DNA of 64,000 nucleotides from Trebouxia sp. TZW2008 (lineage: Eukaryota; Chlorophyta; Trebouxiophyceae; Trebouxiales; Trebouxiaceae), in the NCBI GenBank assembly GCA_002118135.1, contig BDIU01000089.1:537240-601239 (forward strand), read 5' to 3'. Shown here one piece after another: positions 10,484 through 21,736 of this stretch. The stretch's first letter is position 1. Each line of letters starts with the position of its first letter. The notes under the pieces were generated by a model. It saw only the letters and a program-made list of their open reading frames with translations. It searched no databases and had not been told where the DNA came from. Made by a program: the position numbers and the translations under genes.

Positions 10484-13071
10484 ATGCTCCTTGCGATGTT
10501 CTCGCTGGGCTACAACCCGGTTTTTGACTACCCGTTTCACGCGGCAATCGTAGCCTTCATATGGCTTTACTTTTTACCCTGGCTGAGACAGGAAATGGCC
10601 CTCACCAAGCGGTACTTTGCACGATTGTGGAACCGCAGGTAGGGATTTTATATCGCTGAACGTCGCAGAACAAGCTATGATTGGTCTCGAGCTTAAACGG
10701 TTGAGCATGCAGGTTGACTGAAGGCAATGGAGCCTTCGTAGTGGGGGTAGCTAAAATCGCACTACCTTGTATCCTACTGGTCATCATCGAACGGATTGCG
10801 AGATCGCCCTTTGACCACGTCTGGGCGTCTCTACGCTTCCTGGCATTCGAAGCGATCGATCTCTTTGAGCACGTCGTCAAGCCCGCAGCGACTTTCGGGA
10901 TTCAAGTGACAGTGTTTTTGGTGTTTGACATTCCGGCTGGCTCGGCCTTGGTGTTAGGTGAGGTTTCTCGCTCGGCCCTAGATTTTGCACAAACAGTAGG
11001 CACGGCCTCTACATCTGTCATTCAGCTTTCTGGGCAGTGCTTCAGCCGATTCATTCGCAGCTTGATGCTTGCAGGCTTTGGCATCCGGTGTCTTTCTGGG
11101 CAAGCCAAGCAGTTTTGGGCACCTGTGACCCTTATTGGCTGGGCAGCTGCTCTAGTTCTGGGCGTGCTGCACCCCATAGCCAGAGCAGACCAGCTCTCTT
11201 TGAAAGTCAGCGTGCTTCCACTTCTACTGCCGATGCTGGGGTTCCTGGCCACGCTACCCACGCTCCGCAACTCGTACCTGCTGTGCATGGCTGAGGCCAT
11301 CAGAGCAAAGTTTGTGGAGACTGCTACTTGGTTGATGGACGGAGCAGATTGGCTGCGTTTCAGCTGCTTGGACATCACCGTCGACAATCTGGACTTCTTT
11401 GGCGCCATTGCACACCTCCTGCGCCTGGATACAATCAGCTATTGGGTTACATGGCCTGTCTGGTTTCCAGCATTCCACTTGTTCAAGTTTTGCTGGTGGT
11501 TGAGCATCAAGCTGTGGCAGTTTAGCTGCAAGGGTGTGCATTGGGTCCAGCGCAGCATCAACCAGCGTTTCCTCGCCCAGCCCTTGCCAGCAGTGCCTGT
11601 CAACAATAGGCTTCTCCATGGTGACATTGCAGCGGCAGCAGTGCAGCCTGCAATAGCTGTACCAGCCATTGCAGCTGGTCACAACGACGCAGCTGCTGCC
11701 AATCTGCTACCTCCCTACACAGCTGTGGACACCATCCTCATCAAGTCAATATGCGATGGTCTGGAGGTACCTGCTTCCTTCTTCTCATGCTTGCAATGAC
11801 ATGTTGTGCCTGACAATCTTGATTGCTAACTTCATGCCTTTGCTGGTTGCTTTGATGCCTTTTTGCACTTATCTTGCATGCATGGAATGCATGTGTCACA
11901 GCTGCATGCGACTTATATGTACCACAGCTGCATGTAAACGACATGTGTGACAGCTGCATGCAATTGACATGAGGCTTGCTGATGCAGCATGCCTGTGAGC
12001 GTGTGTTGACAATGTTTCTGATATCTGCTAGGAGGTGAACGCGTTGTGGGAGGAGGCAAAGGACCTGCTCGTTCATCACTACGAGGCCTGCACCAACCAC
12101 AGTCCTGCAGCCACCAACAATACAGCTGACAACGATGGCGTGGTCACCAGTGACACCACCGTCATCAGTCAGGATGATGTTGACACCGGTGCAGCTACTG
12201 ATGATGTGGGTGGTAGCAACATGGAAGGTGCTGACAGCAGTGCACCGCTTGATGACAAGGCAGGTCCTAGCCAGGATCTTGGTAACACTGCATCAACTGT
12301 TGAGATTGAGGAAGTCAGCAGCAGCGATGCAGCTGTGGGCATCACCAATGCAGCCATTGACGAGATTGAGGAGGTCAGCAACACCAGTGCAGCTGTGAGT
12401 GACATCAAGACCGGCAACCACGGTGATGATGACATCGATGTTGGGGCATCAAAGGACCCGAACCCCAAGAGCACCAGCATGGGAACCCACAATGGCAGTG
12501 CCATCACGATTGATGCCATTGCTGGTCCCCCTTTGACCATTCACCAGGTACTTGAGCGTTTTCAACCTTTCAAAATGAGCACAGCATTTGTTCAACATCA
12601 GCACATGAGCTGCAAGTGCGTATGCCAGGCCATTGACTTGCTTGCATCTTTGCCATGATTTGCCACAGTCTGATCCAAGCTGAAAACTGTAATGTCAGAT
12701 GACGCTGTCTTGTTTTCAGGTCAGGCCTTAATCGTACTGTACATTTGACTGCTTTGTGCAGTTTACTGTGCAGCACCAACTTTGATCAGTCTGTGAAAAT
12801 CATAACATGCCATTGCTTTGTGCAGACTTCCTGTGCAGCACCCAAAGCTGGGCGCGGCACAGATGACTTTCCGGGCTGGAGGTACCCGGTAGCATCAGTG
12901 AAATCCAGCATCAAGAAGGTGCAGACGCGCCTCACAAGAACTTCACTTGAGGACCCAATCACAGCCCCTGACAACAGCAACAGGCAGTTTGGCGCCAACG
13001 CACGCAGGCGCCTTAAGACCTTAAAGAGCTGCATCACTCCTGCCTTTATGTCTCGGCCTACGGTCATTTAG
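10484..13071 (+). CDS. Multi-pass membrane protein with long acidic, disordered C-terminal tail
   Basis: Four exons, 10484-10638, 10713-11766, 12032-12547 and 12826-13071, join in phase (656 residues). The start is the first ATG of MLLAMFSLGYNPVFDYP. Exon 1 carries one hydrophobic segment (AAIVAFIWLYFLPWL). Exon 2 has several more (VGVAKIALPCILLVIIERIA, FGIQVTVFLVFDIPAGSALV, TLIGWAAALVLGVLHPIA, VSVLPLLLPMLGFLATL) and amphipathic helices near its end. The tail in exon 3 is Asp/Ser/Thr-rich and imperfectly repetitive (IEEVSSSDAAVGITN, then IEEVSNTSAAVSDIK). The last exon is basic. A TGTAA motif, the usual chlorophyte polyadenylation signal, lies 4 bases after the stop. I recognise no family. 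Confidence 0.65.
12746..12848 (+). repeat. Duplicated acceptor region before exon 4 of the membrane protein gene
   Basis: GACTGCTTTGTGCAG followed by TTTACTGTGCAGCACCAA (12749-12781) is repeated as CATTGCTTTGTGCAG followed by ACTTCCTGTGCAGCACCCAA (12811-12845). Only the second acceptor keeps the reading phase. Confidence 0.65.
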
Positions 13072-14042
13072 ATAGTGTAATTTTGACTGGCATGCGCACA
13101 GAGTATGTGCGTAGGTCGTGTCTGTCTTGTCTACGCAGCTCAGATGCTGCAGTAAGAGTATTACTAAGCGTGTGTCTGTGTGCAGCTGAAATGCTGCTGT
13201 CTGTTTCTGTAGTGCATACATTTAGGCGAATGATTTGCATGTTTGCTGATTGTTTAGACGATGTCTTTATTTATTTCAGGTGTAGCATGACCGAAGCTGC
13301 ATACCTGTGTCCAAATACTGTTTTCCTATGTTGCTCGCCCAGCCCTTAGAATGTGAAGTGACTGTCGTTTGGTTTCGCTATTATAATACACATCAGGCAG
13401 CTGAAAGCTGACCGAGTAGTTGTCGTGAACTTTACTATACCTGGTAGGCAGTTTACCAAACAGCCCCTGCTAGTACCGTATACAGCAAGATTCAACACAT
13501 ATCGTCCAGAGCTTGCAATCAACACCCTAGATATGGCTGTTTGTACGAATTTGCACAGCTTTGCTGACTGTGCCATATGCAATGCTACAATGGCCTTTGC
13601 ATGCAACTATATGGTTGTCAGCACGTGCACCGTCTATGACCCTGGCCGTGTGCTCTGCTGCAAGCTACAACTAGAATCTGTTGTTTGCTGTCAGAACGCA
13701 ACGATGCCCCGCAACCATCATCAGGGAGTTGGTATAAGTCCAGGTCACAGCCTGGCTGTTCCTTCACATTGCGCAATGACAATGTGCACTGCTGTGCGCT
13801 ACAGTCAGAATCTGCTGTCTTTCCTTGGACGGCAATGACGCCCCGCTACCTACATGAGGAGATGATATAAATGCATGACGCAGCTTGGCTGGTCATTTAG
13901 TTGGTGATAAGAAAGCAGACTCCCAAATCAGCACTTGATGGGCAACCTTTGAACTATTACTGAGATCACAGCTTGGCTGTTCCTCCACATTGAACACCTA
14001 AGCTTTGCGCAGCTGCTTGCATGGCCATTGACACAACATGAA
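13072..14042. other. Intergenic, between convergent genes, with a direct repeat
   Basis: No supported gene. A motif of about 33 bp (CAC AGC(C/T)TGGCTGTTCCT(T/C)CACATTG) occurs at about 13747-13775 and again at 13968-13996. A third, shorter relative (GCAGCTTGGCTGGTCAT) lies at 13880. Confidence 0.45.
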
Positions 14043-16759
14043 TTAGATCAGGACTGGTTGAGTGTGCTGAGACCTTTGAAGAGTCCTGCAAGCACCAACA
14101 GCACATCTGCTGAGCAGCTCTGCGAATAACACATAACATACATACGACATGTGCCAGCACGCATCATTGACGCTCCAGAAGATTGCATGGTGTGAATAAT
14201 CTAGGTTGAACTGGTCAACGCCAACCTCGACAGCAGCAGTGCTCAACTTTGTAAGCTGCAATGCATCTTGGAAGTAAATCATGTGCTGTGAGTTGTGGTG
14301 AAAAATTGATGCACACAAGAACCAAACATTGATGCTGTACCTGTGCAATATCACTTCTGAGCCCCAGAGGGGTGACGCTAATCCAGCCTTGCTTCACAGC
14401 CCAGCTGTCACATCCCACTGTCATGTCCCTGCGATGTACACAGCATGTCAGGGTCAGCCGCATGAGTGTTGCAAGTCTCCATGGTAGTCTTGTTACAAGC
14501 AGATGTCTGGTTCACATCAGCTGACATGAGAAACACATTAAACAATCCCAGCTGTGTGAACAAGTGTGCGCCTTGAGCCAAGGCAACAGACACCACGCCT
14601 GACACTGCTTTGATGTCAAAGATGTCATGTTACAAAATGGCATAAGGCCTGAAGGTAACATGTGGAGCGAAATGCGTAGGTCAAGCTCAAACATACAGGT
14701 TTATGCAATAATGATCATGCAGTCAAGGTGATGTAGTAAAAGCTGCTGCAGTAATGTTCAAGCAGGATATGCAGGTACAGCTCAGGCAGTAAAGCTGATC
14801 ATTGCACATGTAAGTACCATCGCACTTCCCCAGCACAGTTCCTGAAAGTCCGTATGCCTTTGTTTTGAACCCCATTGTGCGGCTGCTTTGCCTCCTGTTC
14901 ATTGCCAACAGCTTCCATCATGTGACCTTCCTTATGTGAAGGTGTGTCCTCTGTGACTTGCTGGTAATTCAGGTCCACAATTCCTGAGCCCTGATGCGCT
15001 AAGTAAAAGCCTTGGAAGGGGTCTTGGGCGGGGATGTTGATGTTGATGACTGCATTCTTCAGATGCTTAAGCTTTGTGCATGCAAAGCCTCTATCAGCAG
15101 AGCAGAGTGCCTGCAGAAGCAGAAACATTTGTTCTGCTAGTAAAGAGACATTCCAAAATGCTGAACACCAGCTCCAGTGCTTTTGCCGCTTTTTCCGAGG
15201 TAGTCTGTTCAGAGTAGTAGGCTCTGAGGTGCTAATGCTTCAAGCTGTTAACACTTGGTGAATCACAGATATGAATGCTTGCCTGGCGTTTTGCCGGACA
15301 CGTGAGGTGAGAGCAGAACCTGGCAATGTCTGGTTTTGCTGTTTATGCTGAAAAGTGCAGCCATGGCTGAGTGTGCAGGCAGGTTTAAGATGCACTGCAG
15401 AATGCAGAAACTGTCTTCTGGTTGTTGCAGGGTAGCACAACACGAAGGATAGAGAGCAGCATAGGCCATGGCAATAGATCAGCTTATGCAAGCACGTAGC
15501 TTTGTAAAGCAGGGCCTGCCATGTCAATTACAGCGCTTTTCTTTCTTGAGCACAGTGATTGCAACACAGTTGAAAGTACACGGCAGACATGGCTGCTGCT
15601 CACCTTGACAAAGGCAACTACATGTGCAGCTCCAGCATGGAAGCCTTCAGGGGTCAACGCCTTGTAGTTGTCAAGAGAGACGGCAATTGCAGGCACACCC
15701 TGCATCAACATTGCTGCAGATGATGCAGATCATATACTGCAGACACCTGATCAACAAATGACCTGCCAGCAGTGAGGGGGCCAACAGACACAGCAAATGC
15801 AGGCACACCCTGCACCAGCATTGGTGCAAGTGTTGCAAGTGGCATTGTGCAGACTTAGCATTGCCAGCAAATATGAGGAAGTTCAGCAAGTCTCAAATTA
15901 GCTTGTAAAGTGCTTGCTGAGACAGTGCTCAAACAATACAAGGCTTGCTGCAGATGCATTGTGTTTCACATGAGACCTGTATGCGCATCAACGCAGGGCA
16001 GATTGCAGCAGTCGTGACCACGGTGCGCTGACACAAAATGGCTTTGGACAGAGGTGTTTAGAGGCAGTTTCTTGTTTCTGTGTGCATCTGACCCGTCACT
16101 CAAAGGGCGTCGATCATGATGATAATGCTGGTGACTAGAATCACCTTGATGGCAGCTTCTTCAGCGGCGCCTACCGTCCCAGAGTAGATGACATGTAACC
16201 CCAGGTTGTCTCCTCTATTAATGCCAGAAACTACCAGGTCAAAGTCCCGTTTCTGCAGAGCAAGCCTCCATCAAACATGCAAACACTTTAGCTTTGCAGT
16301 GTGAGGCATGGTGTGCTGCCAAGCATTTGTCACATGAGGCACTTTGGCTGAATCTGACTGGAGCAAATTTGCCTAATTGGTTACCTGCCTGGAACAAAGG
16401 TCCGTGCAAGGCTAGCATAGTGCAATCTGCCGGTTTGCCATCCACTGCATAGGCCTCAACTGCTCCTGCATTGACACAGTCAGGTGTGAATCTGAACAGT
16501 TGCAACTTTTTCACGCCTTTCCACGAGGGGTACAGGCGAAGGCTGCGGGGGTACTGCTTGACTTACCGTGCATTGCATGAGAAATTGCAGAGATATGCTG
16601 TCCGAGCGTAATGGCATGACTGGATGCTGAGCGCTCCTGTCCAGGCGCCGACACGAAGACATCGCACAGTCCGCTAGAACCGAGCGCGCTCACGAGGGCA
16701 ACAATTCCGGGTGCGAGGATGCCGTCATCGTTGCTCACGAGTACTCTGATGCGGCTCAT
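14043..16759 (-). CDS. surE: SurE-family 5'/3'-nucleotidase (survival protein E, plant type)
   Basis: Seven exons: 16567-16759, 16389-16465, 16145-16252, 15604-15699, 14818-15110, 14341-14428, 14043-14255 (355 residues). The start gives [19 protein letters not shown], the metal-binding NDDG loop. [26 protein letters not shown], the signature [20 protein letters not shown] and GVPAIAVSL follow in family order. The plant-type C-terminal part has AVININIPA, then FR..AGEVRW joined in phase to [15 protein letters not shown]. SurE dephosphorylates nucleoside 5'/3'-monophosphates in a metal-dependent way. Intron 2 appears to use a GC donor (CAG/gcaggt): the nearby GT site breaks the phase. The last exon after SDIAQ is less certain. 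The gene diverges from the plus-strand gene at 17098. Confidence 0.88.
15685..15835. repeat. Echo of the SurE exon 4 acceptor in the preceding intron
   Basis: The exon 4 start with its acceptor (plus strand GCAATTGCAGGCACACCCTG then CATCAACATTG) recurs about 100 bp upstream in gene direction at 15793-15835 as GCAAATGCAGGCACACCCTG then CACCAGCATTG. Confidence 0.65.
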
Positions 16760-17097
16760 CCTTCCGATCCTAATGCGAGTCGCAACACGATCTGCTCAGG
16801 CCTGCCTGAAGATGATGGGTGCCACTGATCGTCGAACAGTCTCGACGAGGCTCACAATTCGCGTTCAGCTCTGCCGGCGCACAGCATTGATTTCACACTT
16901 GAGCACGAGCTCACTGCCAGTTTGAGAATTGTTGCGCACGATGCGCAAGCTGCCTGGCTCTCGCTTAACCAAGTTTAGTCAGCTTACTAACCCTTCGAAA
17001 GTCCTTGGACAAGCCCTCTGTTCACCGCACCAGAAGGATTGCGCTTCACATTGCGCGGCTTGGTATTGGCTCGAGGTGCGGAACCTAGCATGACGCC
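16760..17097. promoter_or_regulatory. Divergent intergenic region between SurE and the gene at 17098
   Basis: A CpG-richer block of 338 bp sits between two divergent start codons and probably holds both promoters. I see no specific box. Confidence 0.4.
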
Positions 17098-20063
17098 ATG
17101 TCCAGCATAGCTGCTGTGCAAAATCTGACCTGTCTAAGAACTTGGCCTCGACAACTGACCAAAGCCAAAGCGCCAAGACAGGAGCGCTGTTGCTCTTGGA
17201 GCCTCCATTCAGCTCTCACAGGGACCAAACGTTCAAGCTTTTGCGTTCGTGTCCCACCGCGACAGCATCGCGCGCAATCCTCGCCCAAAGCTGCAGTGAG
17301 TGATCAAGGTCCGGCTAACTGTGGGCCTTCCATACCTGAGCGGCTGATTGCCGCTTCTTTGTACGTGTGGCCCGTGTGCGAAGGAGCATGGAGGTTAGTC
17401 GCAGCTTTTCAAAGCTGGTCTGCTTCTTAAAGCACTGCTGAATGATTTCCTGAGCGTGATGCTGCTGTATGGTCTCAGGCTTGCAGTTGTATTTGCCAGA
17501 ATCGTCCAGTACCACACACTGGATTGGATGATTTGGATCAACATGCATGCAAAGGACTTCAAAGATCAGGTGAGTATATGCTCTGAGTCAGGCAGCAAGC
17601 GAACAAGCACTTGTTTGAATATGCAACCTTGGGCTGTCACAAACTTTGCTATACACCAAAATCGGTTGCAGGCAGCTTTGCAGACTGTCACACAAGGCTG
17701 CCAGGTGCTTTACCAGGAAGTTGGTCACTTGTTGAAGGAGCTGATGCAAGCTGGCTCTGACAGCGCGAGCATTGTAGGTAAGCATTTCTCTCTCCAGGCC
17801 TTCTCCCTTGTCTAAGTAGCCTTTGTGTCTTCTGCTGTATCACTTGCCCACAGTACTGCTAATTGTTGATGGTTTGAGCATGTTTGAAACATCACAATTG
17901 TATCAACCATCACTGTCATCATGATAATCACTTTTTTTTGTCATGCAGTCAAACATGGCAAGCTGCAGCGCTGCCAAGCTTCTCCAGGCCATTTGGATAG
18001 TGTACTCTCCCTGGTCTATATAGCGCTTGTGTCCTCTGCTGCATCGGCTGCCCACAGCAGACAAAAGATACAAGAGCAACAAAGCAAGAGCAGTAAACCA
18101 GATGCTGCCGGGAGCAAGACGCAAGTGAACTCACTGCATGTCAGGTGAATGCAGTTGCTTGTCTGTACAGCGCTTGTGCCCTCTGTTGTGTTAACTGCTC
18201 ACAGCAGACAGAACATGCAAGAACAGCAGAGCAGAGGCAGTAAGCGAAACGATGCTCAGAGCCAGACGCAAATGAACTCAGTGCATGTCAGGTGAGTGTA
18301 AACAAGCAGCTGCAAGCAGTCTCCATCTTGAATTGTTGAATATGGCATGATTGCGCATACATATTCAACTGCAGTGTGCGCCTTACAGACATGTACACTG
18401 ACAATGTCGTTATACGAGTTCACAAGGTCGATGCTTTCGGCACAGAAATTGCATGTCAAGCGTGCAGCATTGGGCTGGCCTTCATGCATGTATGGCAGCT
18501 GTTTTGGTCTCAGCAAAGTCATGCACACCCTGGACCCCTTTCATCACTAGTGGTACACTTCAGACAGGCATGCTGCACTTTGCCACATCCACAAAACCTG
18601 GCAGCTGTGACAGAACATGTGCACAGTCAATTCGATCCATGCTGCGAAAGGATTGAGGATATTACCAAGACGTCACAGCCCAAACTTCCTTGTGCTCATG
18701 AAAACGAGTTGTCTGTACAGCACAAAAAAATGCTTTGTAACTGCAAATGCTTCATCACACCAGCTTTGGGGTTGCATGCGCACAAACCCTGCACGCAATC
18801 ATGTTTACATGCAAGCAGGATTCCAATATAAGAAGAAGAAGATTAACAACCGATTAGACCTTCCAGCACATTTGCTAGGTGTGTGTGGCCCATGTCCTAT
18901 CTTGCCAGGCTGTCTTGTTCTGAGCATTACAATAAGGACAACGGATGTTCAAGTGATGACTATAACTCATGTGTTTGTGTTGCAATTGCAGGAGGCCTGA
19001 GCTGGGTGTGGCAGCCAGCTCCTGTGCATTGCAGCTCAGGGTGTCCCTAGTCAGCATGCAAGGGGCCAGCAAGCCATTGATGAATACAATCCCATCAAGG
19101 AAAACTGTGTCGCCTCAAAAAGCTTCAAGATGTACTTGGCTTTGCAGGCGGCCTGAGCTGGTTGTGGCGGCTAGCTCCTGCGCGTTGCTGCTCAGAGTGT
19201 CCCTTGTCAGCATGCAAGGGGCCAGCGGGCTTGCCAAGGACACCTACAAATTCGTTGCGGTGTCTCTGACCCTTGCCAGTGTCTGCACTGCTCTTGCGCA
19301 AGTCATGCAGGTAAAATGACTTGCTTGCATGCAGCTGTTAACTCACATATTAACCCAGTTTAGTTCACAGCAGTGCAGTTTCTCAAGCCTTCCTTTGGCT
19401 GTACAACCTCGGCTTTATTGAAGACAGGAACGACTTGGATTGTTGCAGTCAAAGCAGTCAAAATGGGCTTCTGTCATTCAGTACATGATGCATACACATG
19501 CTGCATGTCAGTTTTGTTCAGGAGCCAAGTTTGGTGACAAGTTTGGTGATGTTCATACAGTTGGCACATCCCGTGGACCCCTTTGTCATTGCACATTTCT
19601 GCTTGATAAGCATGCATGCTTTGCTGCACACAAGGCACATGCTGGCTTGCATTCATGATGCTAGGCACCTGTGCCAAGTGTTTGACATGCATTGCCACTG
19701 CCCTGAAGTAAAAGCTTCATACATCAGCTGCCTGGTCGGCATCTCAAGCGATTTTGTCCCTCGAGCAATTGCCTGCCTCTATGCAGCTTCTGTAGCCTGC
19801 TCTAAGCTTGGTCGAGTTGTTTAACGCAGATATGCTTTGGCAACTTTGAGGAGGATGAGCACATGGTGCTACAGCTTGTCCAACAAGCCGGCAACATCGC
19901 TTGGCTGCACTGTGCATTGACCGTGTCAGACTGGGCTCTGATGCTCTCAATGCCATACTCCTGGGCTGTAAAGATTGAAGGCGGAATCACAGCTGCAGTG
20001 ACATATGCTTTGGTGTCCATCTTGCGGAACACATCATGGGATCTGAAGTGGGGCTTTGAGTGA
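17098..20063 (+). CDS. Unrecognised multi-exon protein with basic N-terminus and hydrophobic segments
   Basis: Supported exons: 17098-17295, 17405-17569, 17672-17777, 17949-18144, 18205-18291, 18375-18426, then (junction unresolved) 19148-19310 and 19830-20063. The N-terminus (MSSIAAVQNLTCLRTWPR) is Arg-, Ser- and Lys-rich like a plastid or mitochondrial presequence. Exon 2 is hydrophobic (LLLKALLNDFLSVMLLYG). Exon 3 is helical (YQEVGHLLKELMQAG). The last exons carry DTYKFVAVSLTLASVCTALA and FEEDEHMVLQLVQQAGNIAW with a hydrophobic end. Exon 5 is an in-phase duplicate of the end of exon 4. The link from exon 6 (ending phase 0) to the exon at 19148 (needing phase 2) is not resolved, so a small exon is missing or a boundary is wrong. 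No family recognised. Confidence 0.45.
17785..18291 (+). repeat. Three copies of an intron-exon unit (exon 4/5 duplication)
   Basis: The intron tail (CT.TAG.GC.TTTGTGTC.TCTGCTG.ATC..TGCCCACAG) appears at 17800-17853, 18012-18060 and 18160-18204. The exon body (CAGACA.AA.ATACAAGA.CA) appears twice, at 18058-18144 and 18205-18291, both ending CATGTCAG/gtga. The second exon copy inserts in phase (phase 2 to phase 2), adding 29 codons. Copy 1 differs enough to show the event is not recent. Confidence 0.75.
18871..18935 (+). repeat. Dispersed intronic repeat, copy 1
   Basis: TTTGCTAGGTGTGTGTGGCC, then a CCTATCTTGCCAGGCTGTCT segment and TGTTCTGAGCATTA. It shares this order with copies at 22456, 23971 and 45525, in other genes. 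Confidence 0.6.
18992..19235 (+). repeat. Duplicated exon start with acceptor (two copies, about 156 bp apart)
   Basis: G(A/C)GGCCTGAGCTGG.TGTGGC then TGTCCCT.GTCAGCATGCAAG with GGGCCAGC occurs at 18992-19072 and 19148-19229, each right after a TGCAG acceptor. Only the second copy continues into an open exon with a donor (19310). Confidence 0.75.
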
Positions 20064-20715
20064 GTACAGATACCTGCTGTGCTGGCAGGCAGGTATTGAC
20101 ATGTCACACTCAATATTGCTTTGCAGAAATTTGGCTCTGGGGTGTTTGACACTGACAAAGGGAAATCTTTGTGCCAAGCACTCTTAAATCTGCCATGTAT
20201 ATTACTTGAATGCACTGGCAGGGCGATGATCATCCATTGCTAATCACTGACGATACAGATTGTGATCTCCTGTCTAATGAGATCTTCACCTGTTGAATGT
20301 ACACTGTTTTGACACTCTGTTTATGCCGTTAATTTGCAGTGATGATCAAAGAAAGCCAGCACTATGTTAAAAAGCAAATCCCTCAGCATCTAGCCAAGAC
20401 AACTTTGGCTGTTCACTCAAGATTGCAGCAACCACTGGACGCCACAAAGCATAATACAATACAAAATTGAAGAAGGTCCAGAATCAAAGCAAGCACTCAG
20501 CCTCTGTGCCCTTCAGAACTGTAGCTCTGCCATCATAGCATAACTCTTGACTGACAGCATGATGTTGATGTGTACCAATGCATTTTGCGAGACAAGTCAG
20601 TTGCTGACAGATTGATGCTCATGCTGCTTTGTCAGCTTGTCACGCTGTTGTTTCATCTTGATGGTGCCTGCCTTTGTGCTAAATGGCATCCACCCTTTGC
20701 AGCTATTGCAACTCC
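20064..20715. other. Convergent 3' flanks, no separate gene
   Basis: The only coding hint is a short possible extra terminal exon of the gene ending at 20063: a GTGAGT donor overlaps that stop, and an acceptor near 20126 leads in phase to a stop within nine codons (IWLWGV then TGA). Otherwise nothing is seen. Confidence 0.4.
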
Positions 20716-21244
20716 CTATCGCTGCATGAGTTCTCTGATTGTTCTCAGGCCAGATGCATTGTATAGGTGAAGATATATTCGAAACAGGTGCATACTCAAC
20801 AAGACCAGGACGGCAAGGGAGAGGCCCATCAAGGCTCGGTCTCTGGCGTCTCCCTGCAAGAAAAGACGCTGTTAGACACAGTTGAAAGGTCATCATGCTA
20901 GTGAAAAACAGGCTCTCACTCTTTCTCTGGGCATGACGGCCAGGTCAAACTGGTCTGCTGCATCGTTGACCCACGCTGTCACACGTTGCACCACCTGAGT
21001 CGAGACACTCTTATCAAAACTACGTTACAAATATGGTTCAGACCTTGTGCTGAACGCTTACTTGGTCAGTTCGTTGACGCCACTCAGGCCGACCTGCGTC
21101 TGGTCTTTGCTGAACTTTCGCAGTGAGCGGCCGGGGCTTACTGCTGCTGCAGCGCTGTTGACGCGAAAATGCCGCAAAGCCCGAGTAAAACCGGAGGGTC
21201 GAGTTGCGCAGCGAGTGATCAGTCCTTAGCAGTCTAGCCTGCAT
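20716..21244 (-). CDS. Small single-pass membrane protein with organelle-like presequence, 131 residues
   Basis: Three minus-strand exons, 21062-21244, 20920-20994 and 20716-20853, join in phase 0 with good donors (gtaagc, gtgaga) and TCTTGCAG or CGACTCAG acceptors. The N-terminus is Arg- and Ser-rich without acidic residues (MQARLLRTDHSLRNSTLRF), like a mitochondrial or plastid presequence. The middle reads VVQRVTAWVNDAADQFDL. One transmembrane helix lies near the C-terminus (ALMGLSLAVLVLLSMHLF), followed by a short basic tail ending RTIRELMQR. The shape suits a small organelle inner-membrane subunit, but I recognise no family. Confidence 0.55.
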
Positions 21245-21736
21245 AGCCTGTGCCTCAGCAGCCGAAGCTGGTGTTTCCGCAAAACAAAGTCTTCAGCATT
21301 TGCGAGCTACGTCAGAAACTTTGTGCAGGTCGCTGATTGTCCAACAAGCACAGGATGACTGTGTGTTTTGCACGCGAGCCTCTCATAGAAGTTGCATGCC
21401 CTACTTCTTCTGCATGACTACAGGCCTGTCACATCGCCATAGAAGTTGCGCTAGTCCTACCACGAGTAGGAAGTCGCACGAAGATCTTCTATGCTTCACA
21501 TGCATCGGTTCGATCGCTAAGAGTCTGCAGCAAAAGCAGTACAGGATCCGGCACTAGTGTGTTGCAGAGCGGCGACGGCGGCGATCTTGTATTGCAGCCT
21601 CTGCAAACGGCACCAACTGTCAGGGCTCAGCGCTGCCGCAATCTGAGTACAGCACGAAAGGTCAGGCAGCGGAGGTTTTACCGATCTTGCCGCCAAGCAT
21701 TTCTTGGCCAGGCCGCTGTCGTACTTGTCGCACAGC

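Noticed and set aside
17297..17404. A Tic20-like stretch (PSIPERLIAASLYVWP) in the open frame from 17098
   Set aside because: A strong GTGAGT donor at 17296 and an acceptor at 17404 remove it as an intron in phase 0, and the following exon does not match Tic20. The resemblance is chance.
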